From: an uncultured Oscillospiraceae bacterium
GTDB taxonomy: Bacteria; Bacillota; Clostridia; Oscillospirales; Ruminococcaceae
Reading direction: 5' to 3'
DNA length: 64,000 nt
Assembly (NCBI GenBank): GCA_900539195.1
Contig: UQBC01000003.1
Span: forward strand, 61,716 to 125,715
Shown here piece after piece: positions 25,908 to 35,552 of the stretch. Position numbers and translations under genes: made by a program. Below the pieces are notes generated by a model that worked only from the letters and a program-made list of their open reading frames with translations, had not been told where the DNA came from and ran no database searches. Every line of letters begins with the position of its first letter. The stretch's first letter is position 1.

Positions 25908-26498
25908 TTACACTGTGAATTGGTCAGAAATGCTGTTGTACAGCGTTATGGTCATACCCTCTACATCAAGCAGATCCGCTACCGTTTTATAGTTGCCGTG
26001 AGAATTACGGTAAACAATTATGCTTTCGGCTATCTCCTGTGTTACTCCGTCAACCGTCATAAGCTGATTTGTCTGTGCGGTATTGAGATTTATCTTAGTC
26101 ACGCTGTACGATTCATTGTTTCCGTAATAGTTGTTACTGCCGGTAACGGTAAAACAGTCGCACAATATTCCGTACACTTCATTATCGACAGAATGGATAG
26201 CTTTCAGTTCATACATAGAAGAAATTCTTCCGACTTTGTCACGATAATTCAATATATCATATGCGACCTGTCTGCCTATACCTTTTACCTGTGAAAGTGT
26301 ATCAAAATCGGCTTTGTTTATATCGGCTTTTTTCGTATAACTGCTTTCAAAGGATGTTGATTCTTCTGTTGCAGAATAGATCCATGCGTTATCGCGCTTT
26401 GCCTTATCCTCATAATAATATAAAACAACAGTGAGCATTACAGTAAGGATTAGCACGCCTGCGCAGATAATGACTGCATTGCGCACCTTTCCTTTCAT
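25908..26498 (-). CDS. Helix-hairpin-helix membrane protein (ComEA-like)
   Basis: A 196-residue protein with an N-terminal membrane anchor (about residues 8-29) and two external helix-hairpin-helix units: ADINKADFDTLSQVKGIGRQ and INLNTAQTNQLMTVDGVTQ. ComEA proteins bind DNA outside the cell for uptake. Here the second unit is less canonical and the order is anchor-HhH-HhH without the usual SLBB domain. The ATG at 26498 is preferred to an upstream GTG because GGAG is 8 bases before it. It lies 18 bp after nth, so the two are likely co-transcribed. Confidence 0.78.
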   Translation of the reverse strand: MKGKVRNAVIICAGVLILTVMLTVVLYYYEDKAKRDNAWIYSATEESTSFESSYTKKADINKADFDTLSQVKGIGRQVAYDILNYRDKVGRISSMYELKAIHSVDNEVYGILCDCFTVTGSNNYYGNNESYSVTKINLNTAQTNQLMTVDGVTQEIAESIIVYRNSHGNYKTVADLLDVEGMTITLYNSISDQFTV

Positions 26499-26516
26499 AA
26501 CACTCACTCCAAGCTT

Positions 26517-27155
26517 TTATTTTTCACCCGAACAGAATTTACAATAAGCACTCAGCTTACATTCGTTACACTGCGGTGATCTTGCACTGCAAACAAGCCT
26601 ACCATGCCATACAAGTCTGTGACACAACATCAGTCTTTCTTCAGGCGGAATTACAGCAGCAAGCTGTTTTTCCGCTTTCAGTGCGTCTTTTGTACCGTCT
26701 GTAAGTCCCAGTCTGCCGCTGAGCCGTATGACGTGTGTGTCACATACAAGTGCAGGCTTTCCGTATAAATCACCGACTATAAGATTTGCGGTTTTTCTGC
26801 CAACGCCCGGTAATCTTATAAGCTGTTCTATAGTATCGGGGACTTTCCCACCGAACTCATCACGGAGCATACGACACATCATAACTATATCAACAGCCTT
26901 TGTCTTATACAGTCCGCACGAATGTATATATTCCGCTACTTCATCGGGTTCAGCCGCTGCAAAGCTGTCAATATCGGGGAATTTTTCAAAAAGTGCCGGC
27001 GTAACCAAATTAACACGTTTATCGGTACACTGTGCCGAAAGCCTTGTCGCTATCAGAAGCTCATGCAGCTTTTTATAAACAAGAGCGCATTTCACATCCG
27101 GGTAACACTCTGCAAGCACTTCTATAACAAGCCCTGCTCTTTCCTTTTTGGTCAT
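26517..27155 (-). CDS. nth: Endonuclease III
   Basis: A 212-residue base-excision repair glycosylase/AP lyase. The HhH motif LIRLPGVGRKTANLI and the catalytic Asp in VCDTHVIRLSGRLGL are present. The iron-sulfur loop shows cysteines C-x6-C-x2-C-x5-C beginning at LVCSARSPQCNECKLSAYC. It acts on oxidised pyrimidines. A strong promoter lies about 30 bp upstream, and the ComEA-like gene follows. Confidence 0.93.
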   Translation of the reverse strand: MTKKERAGLVIEVLAECYPDVKCALVYKKLHELLIATRLSAQCTDKRVNLVTPALFEKFPDIDSFAAAEPDEVAEYIHSCGLYKTKAVDIVMMCRMLRDEFGGKVPDTIEQLIRLPGVGRKTANLIVGDLYGKPALVCDTHVIRLSGRLGLTDGTKDALKAEKQLAAVIPPEERLMLCHRLVWHGRLVCSARSPQCNECKLSAYCKFCSGEK

Positions 27156-27185
27156 ACAGTTCTCTTTTCTGATAATTATAACTAT

Positions 27186-27214
27186 ATATTATACTATATC
27201 AGCCCCGATGTCAA
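27186..27214 (-). promoter_or_regulatory. nth promoter
   Basis: Minus strand TTGACA (27214-27209), 17-bp spacer, TAATAT (27191-27186). Confidence 0.7.
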
Positions 27215-27301
27215 GTTTTGTCGTAAAATTTCTGAAAGTTTTCATACTCCCTGGGACACCCTGCCTGATTGATATATGAAAAAACTCATATAGAGAATAC
27301 A

Positions 27302-27349
27302 AAAAAATCCCCTTAGCAACTGCGTAAATCCGCATTGCTAAAGGGATTG
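27302..27349 (-). terminator. Terminator of the tRNA-Lys gene
   Basis: Immediately after the tRNA on the minus strand, AATCCCTTTAGCAA pairs with TTGCTAAGGGGATT, followed by a run of seven T (27307-27301). Confidence 0.85.
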
Positions 27350-27350
27350 T

Positions 27351-27426
27351 TGGTGAGCCACCCGGGAATCGAACCCGGGACACCCTGCTTAAAAGGCAGG
27401 TGCTCTGCCGCCTGAGCTAGTGGCTC
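27351..27426 (-). tRNA. tRNA-Lys (anticodon TTT)
   Basis: Read on the minus strand, the gene starts GAGCCACTAGCTCAG and has the anticodon stem CCTGC/GCAGG around the loop CTTTTAA, so the anticodon is TTT. The T-arm is CCGGGTTCGATTCCCGG, the acceptor stem closes with TGGCTC, and CCA is encoded. All arms pair. A consensus promoter lies 42 bp upstream and a strong terminator follows. Confidence 0.96.
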
Positions 27427-27467
27427 AAAAGCTATAAAACTTTTGAGTTGTTTTCACAACGTGATTT

Positions 27468-27496
27468 ATTATAACAAATCCTGACTCCTTTGTCAA
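27468..27496 (-). promoter_or_regulatory. tRNA-Lys promoter
   Basis: Minus strand TTGACA (27496-27491), 17-bp spacer, TATAAT (27473-27468). Confidence 0.85.
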
Positions 27497-27620
27497 GTCT
27501 TTTTTTAATATTTCTTTACGTTAATTTGAAAAGCGTCATAAAAATAGCTTTACCGAATATTCGTCACAAGATTTTTCTAAATTTATTCTGCTCCGATTCA
27601 GGAAAAATAACGCTTCATTG

Positions 27621-27674
27621 TTGACACAATTGCGATTATGTGTTACAATATCCTCTGGTTAGTTTCAATTAACC
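27621..27674 (+). promoter_or_regulatory. Methyltransferase promoter with downstream inverted repeat
   Basis: TTGACA (27621-27626), 17-bp spacer and TACAAT (27644-27649). Next to the -10 is GGTTA-GTTTCAAT-TAACC (27657-27674), placed like an operator. No regulator gene is adjacent. Confidence 0.65.
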
Positions 27675-27707
27675 CTACGATATTTTTAATTAAGATGCGG
27701 TGATAAT

Positions 27708-28514
27708 ATGGGAAACAATAAAATTAATCCCCTGCTTACAGGCTCAGCAGAAACTATGCTACAGAGTTTTTACGCAAGAGCCAAATATTCAAGAAAAAAG
27801 AATGCTAAATTTTATGACGCAAAGGCAATAGAGCTTGTTGGAAAAATCGATTATGACTTTTCAAAAGCGGAAAAGGATTCTACGATGAGCAACGGAGTAA
27901 TCGCACGAACCATCGTATTTGACGAATTGGTCAAAGACTTTATAAACAAAAATCCCGATTGCACAGTTGTAAACATAGCCTGCGGACTTGATACAAGATT
28001 TTACCGTATGGATAACGGCAAAATAACATGGTACAATGTCGATCTGCCGGAAACTATAGAGGTTCGTGATGCAATATATCACGAATCAGGCAGGGTGTCT
28101 ACAATAGGCATTTCCGCAACCGATCCAGCTTGGGCTGACAAGGTAACAAAAAGAGGAAAAATGCTTTTTATAATCGAAGGTCTTTCAATGTATCTTACCT
28201 CTGATGAAAACGCTCAGATGCTGTCGATTATCAGAGATAAATTTGATAATGCGACAGTGGTTATGGAGTGCCTTGCTAAAAAGTGGGTAAACAAGGAGCG
28301 TACCGAAAAATCAATTCAGGACACCGGTGCAAAATTCGTGTTTGGTGCTGATACCTTTGATGATTTAGGTAAAGCGGCAGACGGTTTCAGATGTATAAAA
28401 AATGACGATATCATCCGTGGTATGTCAGTTATAATGCCGGTATTGAAGCCGTTCAGAAAGCTACCTTTTTTAAAGAAAATCGCACAGAAGATTCTTATAT
28501 TTGAAAAAGCATAA
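27708..28514 (+). CDS. Class I SAM-dependent methyltransferase (leucine carboxyl methyltransferase-like)
   Basis: A 268-residue protein of the COG3315/LCM family. The SAM-binding motif is VVNIACGLDTRFYR, followed by WYNVDLPETIEVRD and the conserved FIIEGLSMYLTSDE. In other bacteria such enzymes methylate small carboxylates or polyketide intermediates; the substrate here is unknown. It starts at the ATG at 27708, has its own promoter and terminator, and is monocistronic. Confidence 0.85.
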   Translation: MGNNKINPLLTGSAETMLQSFYARAKYSRKKNAKFYDAKAIELVGKIDYDFSKAEKDSTMSNGVIARTIVFDELVKDFINKNPDCTVVNIACGLDTRFYRMDNGKITWYNVDLPETIEVRDAIYHESGRVSTIGISATDPAWADKVTKRGKMLFIIEGLSMYLTSDENAQMLSIIRDKFDNATVVMECLAKKWVNKERTEKSIQDTGAKFVFGADTFDDLGKAADGFRCIKNDDIIRGMSVIMPVLKPFRKLPFLKKIAQKILIFEKA

Positions 28515-28526
28515 CCGGATATTGTC

Positions 28527-28560
28527 AGCCGACCTTTCAGCGGGTCGGCTTTATTTTATT
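28527..28560 (+). terminator. Terminator after the methyltransferase
   Basis: AGCCGACC and GGGTCGGCT (28527-28534, 28542-28550) pair around a short loop, followed by TTATTTTATT. Confidence 0.85.
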
Positions 28561-28563
28561 GTG

Positions 28564-28605
28564 AACTTAACATTCAATCAAGAAATGTTGATTGAATGTT
28601 AAGTT
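28564..28605. repeat. Perfect 18-bp inverted repeat
   Basis: AACTTAACATTCAATCAA (28564-28581), six bases, then its exact reverse complement (28588-28605). It is AT-rich, sits just after a terminator and about 40 bp before the carB promoter, and has no T-run of its own. It could be a dimer-binding operator, a small transposon remnant or a second terminator. Confidence 0.7.
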
Positions 28606-28645
28606 TATCGACGTCTGAAATCTTCCTTAATTAAGAAGTTTTCTA

Positions 28646-28674
28646 TTGCATTCTGTCGGATTTTGTGATATTAT
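28646..28674 (+). promoter_or_regulatory. carB promoter
   Basis: TTGCAT (28646-28651), 17-bp spacer, TATTAT (28669-28674). The leader that follows contains CGCACT-GCAAA-AGTGCG just before the ribosome site. Confidence 0.6.
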
Positions 28675-28748
28675 TATCCTAATAAAATATGCCAACAATA
28701 CGGCAAATAAAAATTTCGCACTGCAAAAGTGCGGTAAGGATGAGAAAT

Positions 28749-31700
28749 ATGCCAAAAAGACAGGACATTAAAAAAATTATGATAATAGGCTCCGGACCTA
28801 TCATCATAGGTCAGGCTTGTGAGTTTGACTATTCAGGCACACAGGCTTGTAAAGCACTCAAGAAGCTCGGTTACGAGATAGTTCTTGTAAACTCAAACCC
28901 CGCAACCATCATGACCGACCCCGATGTAGCAGACATCACCTACATTGAACCGCTCAACCTCGACAGACTTACTCAGATTATAGAGCAGGAACGTCCCGAT
29001 GCACTTCTGCCTAACCTCGGCGGTCAGTCCGGACTTAATCTCTGCTCTGAACTGGATAAGGCAGGCGTGCTGAAAAAGTACAACGTTCAGGTAATCGGCG
29101 TTCAGGTCGACGCTATCGAACGAGGCGAGGACCGTATCGAGTTCAAGAATGCGATGAAGGATCTCGGTATCGGAATGCCGAGAAGCGAGGTTGCCTATTC
29201 AGTCGATGAAGCTGTCAAGATAGCCGAGGAACTCAAGTACCCCGTTGTTCTTCGTCCTGCCTATACAATGGGCGGCGCCGGCGGCGGTATGGTATACAAT
29301 GTTGACGAGCTTAAGGTCGTATGCGAAAGAGGCTTGCAGGCATCTCTTGTAGGTCAGGTTCTTGTCGAGGAATGTATCTTCGGCTGGGAAGAGCTCGAGC
29401 TTGAGGTTGTCCGTGATGCCGACAACAACAAGATTACCGTTTGCTTTATTGAAAACATCGACCCCATCGGCGTGCATACGGGCGATTCGTTCTGCTCCGC
29501 TCCTATGCTGACTATTCCTGAAGATGTTCAGAAAGAACTTCAGGATATGTCATACCGTATTATCGAATCCATCGAGGTTATCGGCGGCTGTAACTGTCAG
29601 TTTGCCCGTGATCCCGAAACAGGACGTATTGTTGTAATCGAAATAAACCCCAGAACATCACGTTCTTCAGCCCTTGCTTCAAAGGCTACAGGCTTCCCTA
29701 TCGCCTTTGTTTCCGCCCTCCTTGCCTGCGGTCTGACGCTCAAGGATATTCCCTGCGGTAAGTACGGCACGCTCGACAAGTATTACCCCGACGGAGATTA
29801 TATTGTAATCAAGTTCGCACGTTGGGCATTTGAAAAGTTCAAGGGCGCAGAGGATAAGCTCGGAACACAGATGAGAGCTGTCGGCGAAGTAATGAGCATC
29901 GGCAAGACCTATAAAGAGGCTTTCCAGAAGGCTATACGTTCACTTGAAAAGGACAGATACGGTCTCGGCTTTGCAAAGAACTTCCACGATATGACAAAGG
30001 AAGAGCTTTTAGCACAGCTCAGATACCCTACAAGCGAAAGACAGTTTGTTATATATGAGGCTCTGCGTAAAGGTGCTACTATTGAAGAAATCCACGCTCT
30101 TACAAAGATTAAGGACTGGTTCTTACAGCAGATGAAGGAGCTTGTTGACGAAGAAGAAGCACTGCTCAGAATCAAGGGTACTGTTCCCGAAAAGACTGTG
30201 CTTAAACAAGCAAAGCTGGACGGTTTCTCCGACCGTTATTTAAGCTCACTTCTTGAAGTTACAGAAGAAGAAATCAGAAATGCCCGTATCGGCTTTGGCA
30301 TAAAGGAAGCGTGGGAAGGCGTTCATGTAAGCGGTACTGATAATGCGGCTTACTACTACTCCACCTATCATCTTGACGAGGATAAAAGCCCTGTCAGCGA
30401 CAAGCCCAAGATAATGATTCTCGGCGGCGGTCCGAACAGGATAGGTCAGGGTATCGAATTTGACTACTGCTGCGTTCATGCGGCGCTTGCGCTCAAAAAG
30501 CTCGGCTTTGAATCTATCATCGTAAACTGCAACCCGGAAACAGTTTCAACCGACTACGATACATCGGATAAGCTCTACTTTGAGCCGCTCACCCTTGAAG
30601 ACGTGCTTTCGATTCACGATAAGGAAAAGCCACTCGGCGTTATCGCTCAGTTCGGCGGTCAGACACCGCTCAACCTTGCAAGCGACCTTAAGAAATACGG
30701 CGTAAACATTCTCGGCACAACTCCCGAAACTATCGACCTTGCGGAAGACAGAGATCACTTCCGTGCTATGATGGACAAGCTCGGAATCCCGATGCCCGAA
30801 TCCGGAATGGCTGTAAATGTTGACGAAGCGCTTGAAATAGCTAATCGCATCGGCTATCCCGTAATGGTGCGTCCTTCATACGTTCTCGGCGGCAGAGGTA
30901 TGGAAATCGTTCACGATGACGAAATGATGAAGGTCTATATGTCTGCGGCAGTAGGTGTTACCCCCGACCGTCCCATACTCATCGACCGTTTCCTGCACCA
31001 CGCTACAGAGTGCGAGGCAGATGCTATTTCTGACGGCAAGAACTGCTTTGTTCCGGCTGTTATGGAGCACATCGAGCTTGCGGGCGTTCACTCCGGCGAC
31101 TCAGCTTGTATCCTGCCCTCTATGAACCTTACGGAAAAGCAGGTCGCAACAATCAAGGATTACACAAAGAAGATCGCAGTAGAAATGAATGTATGCGGTC
31201 TTATGAATATGCAGTACGCTATTGAAGACGATACTGTCTATGTTCTTGAAGCTAACCCCAGAGCGTCCCGTACAGTTCCGTTGGTATCAAAGGTTTGCAA
31301 CATCAACATGGTACAGCTTGCTACACAGATAATCACATCATCGCTGACAGGCAAGCCCTCCCCCGTACCCGAACTTCACGACAAGGTAATCAATCACTAC
31401 GGTGTTAAGGAAGCGGTATTCCCCTTCAATATGTTCCAGGAGGTTGACCCCGTTCTCGGTCCCGAAATGCGTTCTACAGGCGAGGTTCTCGGCATCGCTC
31501 AGACATTCGGCGAGGCTTATTACAAGGCTCAGGAGGCAACACAGGTAAAGCTACCTCTTGAGGGAACAGTTCTCCTCAGCGTATGTGACAGAGATAAGCC
31601 CGAGCTGCTTGAAATCGCAAAGTCATTCAGCGAGCTTGGCTTCCATATTCTCGCTACAGGCAAGAGCTACGAAATGATAAAGGATGCAGGCATCGCCGCT

Positions 31701-31967
31701 GAACGTATCAACAAGATGTACGAGGGCAGACCGAACATCACAGACGCTATCGCAAACGGCGATATTCAGCTAATCATCAACACTCCTGCCGGTAAGACAA
31801 GTGCAAATGACGACAGCTATATCCGTAAATCAGCTATCAGACATAAAGTGCCTTATATCACAACAATGGCGGCCGCTAAGGCAAGCATCGAGGGTATAAA
31901 GTCACTTAAAGCAAACAAACACTTCGGCGTAAAGTCTATTCAGGCACACCACGCAGATATAAAGTAA
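28749..31967 (+). CDS. carB: Carbamoyl-phosphate synthase large subunit
   Basis: CarB (1072 residues) makes carbamoyl phosphate for arginine and pyrimidine synthesis with the glutaminase CarA. I start it at the ATG at 28749 (MPKRQDIKKIMIIGSGP), which has AAGGA upstream and the usual N-terminus. Two homologous ATP-grasp halves are visible: FNNNN segments VLRPAYTMGGAGGGM and VMVRPSYVLGGRGMEI, each with a downstream EINPR/EANPR motif (VIEINPRTSRSSA, VLEANPRASRTVP). The C-terminal MGS-like allosteric domain begins after about residue 935. No carA is adjacent, which is unusual. Confidence 0.95.
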   Translation: MPKRQDIKKIMIIGSGPIIIGQACEFDYSGTQACKALKKLGYEIVLVNSNPATIMTDPDVADITYIEPLNLDRLTQIIEQERPDALLPNLGGQSGLNLCSELDKAGVLKKYNVQVIGVQVDAIERGEDRIEFKNAMKDLGIGMPRSEVAYSVDEAVKIAEELKYPVVLRPAYTMGGAGGGMVYNVDELKVVCERGLQASLVGQVLVEECIFGWEELELEVVRDADNNKITVCFIENIDPIGVHTGDSFCSAPMLTIPEDVQKELQDMSYRIIESIEVIGGCNCQFARDPETGRIVVIEINPRTSRSSALASKATGFPIAFVSALLACGLTLKDIPCGKYGTLDKYYPDGDYIVIKFARWAFEKFKGAEDKLGTQMRAVGEVMSIGKTYKEAFQKAIRSLEKDRYGLGFAKNFHDMTKEELLAQLRYPTSERQFVIYEALRKGATIEEIHALTKIKDWFLQQMKELVDEEEALLRIKGTVPEKTVLKQAKLDGFSDRYLSSLLEVTEEEIRNARIGFGIKEAWEGVHVSGTDNAAYYYSTYHLDEDKSPVSDKPKIMILGGGPNRIGQGIEFDYCCVHAALALKKLGFESIIVNCNPETVSTDYDTSDKLYFEPLTLEDVLSIHDKEKPLGVIAQFGGQTPLNLASDLKKYGVNILGTTPETIDLAEDRDHFRAMMDKLGIPMPESGMAVNVDEALEIANRIGYPVMVRPSYVLGGRGMEIVHDDEMMKVYMSAAVGVTPDRPILIDRFLHHATECEADAISDGKNCFVPAVMEHIELAGVHSGDSACILPSMNLTEKQVATIKDYTKKIAVEMNVCGLMNMQYAIEDDTVYVLEANPRASRTVPLVSKVCNINMVQLATQIITSSLTGKPSPVPELHDKVINHYGVKEAVFPFNMFQEVDPVLGPEMRSTGEVLGIAQTFGEAYYKAQEATQVKLPLEGTVLLSVCDRDKPELLEIAKSFSELGFHILATGKSYEMIKDAGIAAERINKMYEGRPNITDAIANGDIQLIINTPAGKTSANDDSYIRKSAIRHKVPYITTMAAAKASIEGIKSLKANKHFGVKSIQAHHADIK

Positions 31968-32010
31968 TATACTCAAAAAATACGTTAACCCCGTTGTAAT
32001 AGCGATTTTT

Positions 32011-32047
32011 ACCCTCCTTACCGGACATCCGGTAAGGAGGGTAATTT
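32011..32047 (+). terminator. Terminator after carB
   Basis: ACCCTCCTTACCGG-ACAT-CCGGTAAGGAGGGT (32011-32042) is a perfect 14-bp stem with a 4-base loop, followed by AATTTT. It separates carB from the CRISPR array. Confidence 0.85.
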
Positions 32048-32108
32048 TGTGAAATACGATTATGCGTACAAAAGAAAAGCGGTTGAAAAATACAGAACAA
32101 AGATGTAA

Positions 32109-35100
32109 GGAACATCCCACGCATGTGGGGACAAGTCTCGGTGGTGGTATTGGCGTTGGTGTTCATATGAACATCCCACGCGTGTGGGGACAAGGTTTGT
32201 GTTTGCCATAATTTTTGATTTTCCTTTCGATCATCCCCACGCGTGTGGGGACAAGCGCTTTGCGTATGTCCTTTTCTATGAAAGTGCGGGATCATCCCCA
32301 CACGTGTGGGGACAAGGCAACAGTTATTGTCGCTGTTCCCGACTTTGTGGGATCATCCCCACGCGTGTGGGGACAAGCCTTTTTCTTAGTCGAGCCGTCC
32401 GCTCTTCTGAGGATCATCCCCACGCGTGTGGTGACAAGTCGGCGTGTTATTTCTCTGCTGCTTTCCAGACGGGATCATCCCCACGCGTGCGGGGACAAGA
32501 GACATCACGTTTTCCTTTCCGCATCGAAGACAGGATCATCCCCACGCGTGTGGGGACAAGTGTTTTTTTATGCACAGCAAACAGCGGCATTGAGGATCAT
32601 CCCCACGCGTGTGGGGACAAGTGAAACGAATTGCCCGATGTCTGACCGTCAACGAGGATCATCCCCACGCGTGTGGGGACAAGTATTCGATTTTTAAGGT
32701 TGACGGTAAATCAATGGGATCATCCCCACGCGTGTGGGGACAAGATTTTTGTTAAACTTTATGTTGTCACAAGATAAGGATCATCCCCACGCGTGTGGGG
32801 ACAAGCGTGTGATTTGCCTCTATCATGTAGAGATCGTAAGGATCATCCCCACGCGTGTGGGGACAAGCATATGTCATACTTGCCGACAAGCTCAGACTGG
32901 GGATCATCCCCACGCGTGTGGGGACAAGTTTGTATTAAAGAAATAAGCGTCGCACTTTTCAGGATCATCCCCACGCGTGTGGGGACAAGTTCTGTATGGG
33001 CGGCTAAGTCGTAAAACTTCCGGGATCATCCCCACGCGTGTGGGGACAAGCTTGGGACAGTTATCACATATTGCTTTATATGAGGATCATCCCCACGCGT
33101 GTGGGGACAAGCGGGTACCTACATAAAACATTTCCTGAAAGCAGGGATCATCCCCACGCGTGTGGGGACAAGGGTAAAAGAACCAAGATGAACTGAAAAA
33201 CCTGAGGATCATCCCCACGCGTGTGGGGACAAGAAGGATAAGCTGGACGGTAAGCTGGCACATCTGGGATCATCCCCACGCGTGTGGGGACAAGAGAGCA
33301 GTACCGAGAACGAGAAAAACAAGAATAGGATCATCCCCACGCGTGTGGGGACAAGAAGCGTCATTTTATTAATTTTTTTCAATATTCAGGATCATCCCCA
33401 CGCGTGTGGGGACAAGCACCACCTGCCTTGCCCGGCGGTAGTTTTGCTGGGATCATCCCCACGCGTGTGGGGACAAGTCGGACGATATTTTATATACCGT
33501 GCTGATATTAGGATCATCCCCACGCGTGTGGGGACAAGGGACTTTGTTTCCCTCTCAAATTTGGTCGGTTAGGATCATCCCCACGCGTGTGGGGACAAGT
33601 TATCCTTTGACCTTTTAATGCTGTCCGTACGGGGATCATCCCCACGCGTGTGGGGACAAGAGACCAGGTGTAACACCTTCCTTAAATCCGCTAGGATCAT
33701 CCCCACGCGTGTGGGGACAAGTCCATAGCGGTTATCAACGCATTGAAATTCCGATGGATCATCCCCACGCGTGTGGGGACAAGGATATACAAGGACGGTA
33801 CAATGAATGTAACGTAGGATCATCCCCACGCGTGTGGGGACAAGACAGATAAGCTATAACGAACATATCGGGTGGAGGGATCATCCCCACGCGTGTGGGG
33901 ACAAGTGTCAGTTGCTAAATATCTTGTCGATGTTACGAGGATCATCCCCACGCGTGTGGGGACAAGTTATGATACCATTCTAACGTCCGAACGGAATTAG
34001 GATCATCCCCACGCGTGTGGGGACAAGAAAATGCAATCTCTGTTGACTTATATTCAATAAGGATCATCCCCACGCGTGTGGGGACAAGAAAACGTCTTCA
34101 ATGGTTTATACGGCGTACAAGGGATCATCCCCACGCGTGTGGGGACAAGTAGAGCGGTTTCAAGGTCTTGACATTTCCCGACGGATCATCCCCACGCGTG
34201 TGGGGACAAGAGAGCATAGACCGCGTGCGCGGTCTATGACCTGGGATCATCCCCACGCGTGTGGGGACAAGAAATTCGCGCTCGATAGCGTAAGCCGTCC
34301 ACTGGGATCATCCCCACGCGTGTGGGGACAAGGAAAGAGGTGATAAAATGACTACAGGAGAACGAGGATCATCCCCACGCGTGTGGGGACAAGCCTAATC
34401 TATCAAGTGCATGATCGGTTTTTGTAGGATCATCCCCACGCGTGTGGGGACAAGGCTTGGTTCGTGATAAACTTTTGCCCGAATGTAGGATCATCCCCAC
34501 GCGTGTGGGGACAAGTGAATATGCGGTTTTTTGGGCTGACCGTCACCGGGATCATCCCCACGCGTGTGGGGACAAGTAACTGCGAAATACAATACACGAA
34601 CGTTGATTAGGATCATCCCCACGCGTGTGGGGACAAGATAGACGAATACGAAGACATCACGGTGGCTTACGGATCATCCCCACGCGTGTGGGGACAAGTT
34701 CAAGGCTATCGTGTTATTGTTGATAGCTTCAGGATCATCCCCACGCGTGTGGGGACAAGATTCTTTAAGTATCATCGCTACTACCTCCTAACGGATCATC
34801 CCCACGCGTGTGGGGACAAGTACGCACGTCATACAGCCGTAAGGTCAGCTTTAGGATCATCCCCACGCGTGTGGGGACAAGTAACACAGGGTACTCTTAC
34901 GGAACGCATCTGCAGGATCATCCCCACGCGTGTGGGGACAAGTACGCAACAGCCGCTTCACAGCAGGAGATACTGGGATCATCCCCACGCGTGTGGGGAC
35001 AAGCGTAATCTTGCCGGATTCGGTCTTAAAGGCTGGGGATCATCCCCACGCGTGTGGGGACAAGGACATTCCAAAACAGTGTCACCGAAACAATCAAGGA

Positions 35101-35552
35101 TCATCCCCACGCGTGTGGGGACAAGCATTATTTTTACTGCTTCAGGTACCGGTAATGAGGATCATCCCCACGCGTGTGGGGACAAGAAGCTATGTAATGT
35201 AATAATACGTCATGTGACAGGATCATCCCCACGCGTGTGGGGACAAGCTTCTGTAGCTGATATTTATAGTCGTCTTGGCGGGATCATCCCCACGCGTGTG
35301 GGGACAAGCTGACTTTAGCAGAAAGCTAAAAACAACTAAGAGGATCATCCCCACGCGTGTGGGGACAAGTCATTTTCGTTAGGTTCTACAAATCGTATGT
35401 AAGGATCATCCCCACGCGTGTGGGGACAAGTCATCAGGATAAGCGATAAAGACTTTTACACCGGGATCATCCCCACGCGTGTGGGGACAAGTTGATCCAA
35501 ATGCTAGCGTTCAGGATCGCGGTAGGATCATCCCCACGCGTGTGGGGACAAG
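32109..35552 (-). CRISPR. Type I-E CRISPR array, 57 repeats and 56 spacers
   Basis: A 28-nt repeat (plus strand begins GGATCATCCCC and ends GTGTGGGGACAAG) recurs with a period of 61, occasionally 60-62, so spacers are about 32-34 nt. I count repeat starts from 32109 to 35525. The stem CCCCACGCGTGTGGGG is the I-E hairpin. On the minus strand repeats end in GGGGATGATCC, as in streptococcal and bifidobacterial I-E arrays. The two lowest repeats (32109, 32168) are 27 nt and diverged, and repeats at 32228, 32289, 32411 and 32472 have single changes, marking the trailer end. The leader end therefore faces cas2, and the array reads on the minus strand like the cas genes. Confidence 0.97.

Noticed and set aside
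32184..35312. Long open frames across the CRISPR array with repeated RIIPTRVGT, DHPHACGDK and GSSPRVWGQ words
   Set aside because: They are translations of the 28-nt repeat in three frames; similar spurious proteins are common in databases. No ribosome sites.
32109..35552. Plus-strand reading of the CRISPR array
   Set aside because: Repeat decay at the low-coordinate end, cas2 at the other end and the repeat ending GGGGATGATCC on the minus strand all favour minus-strand transcription.
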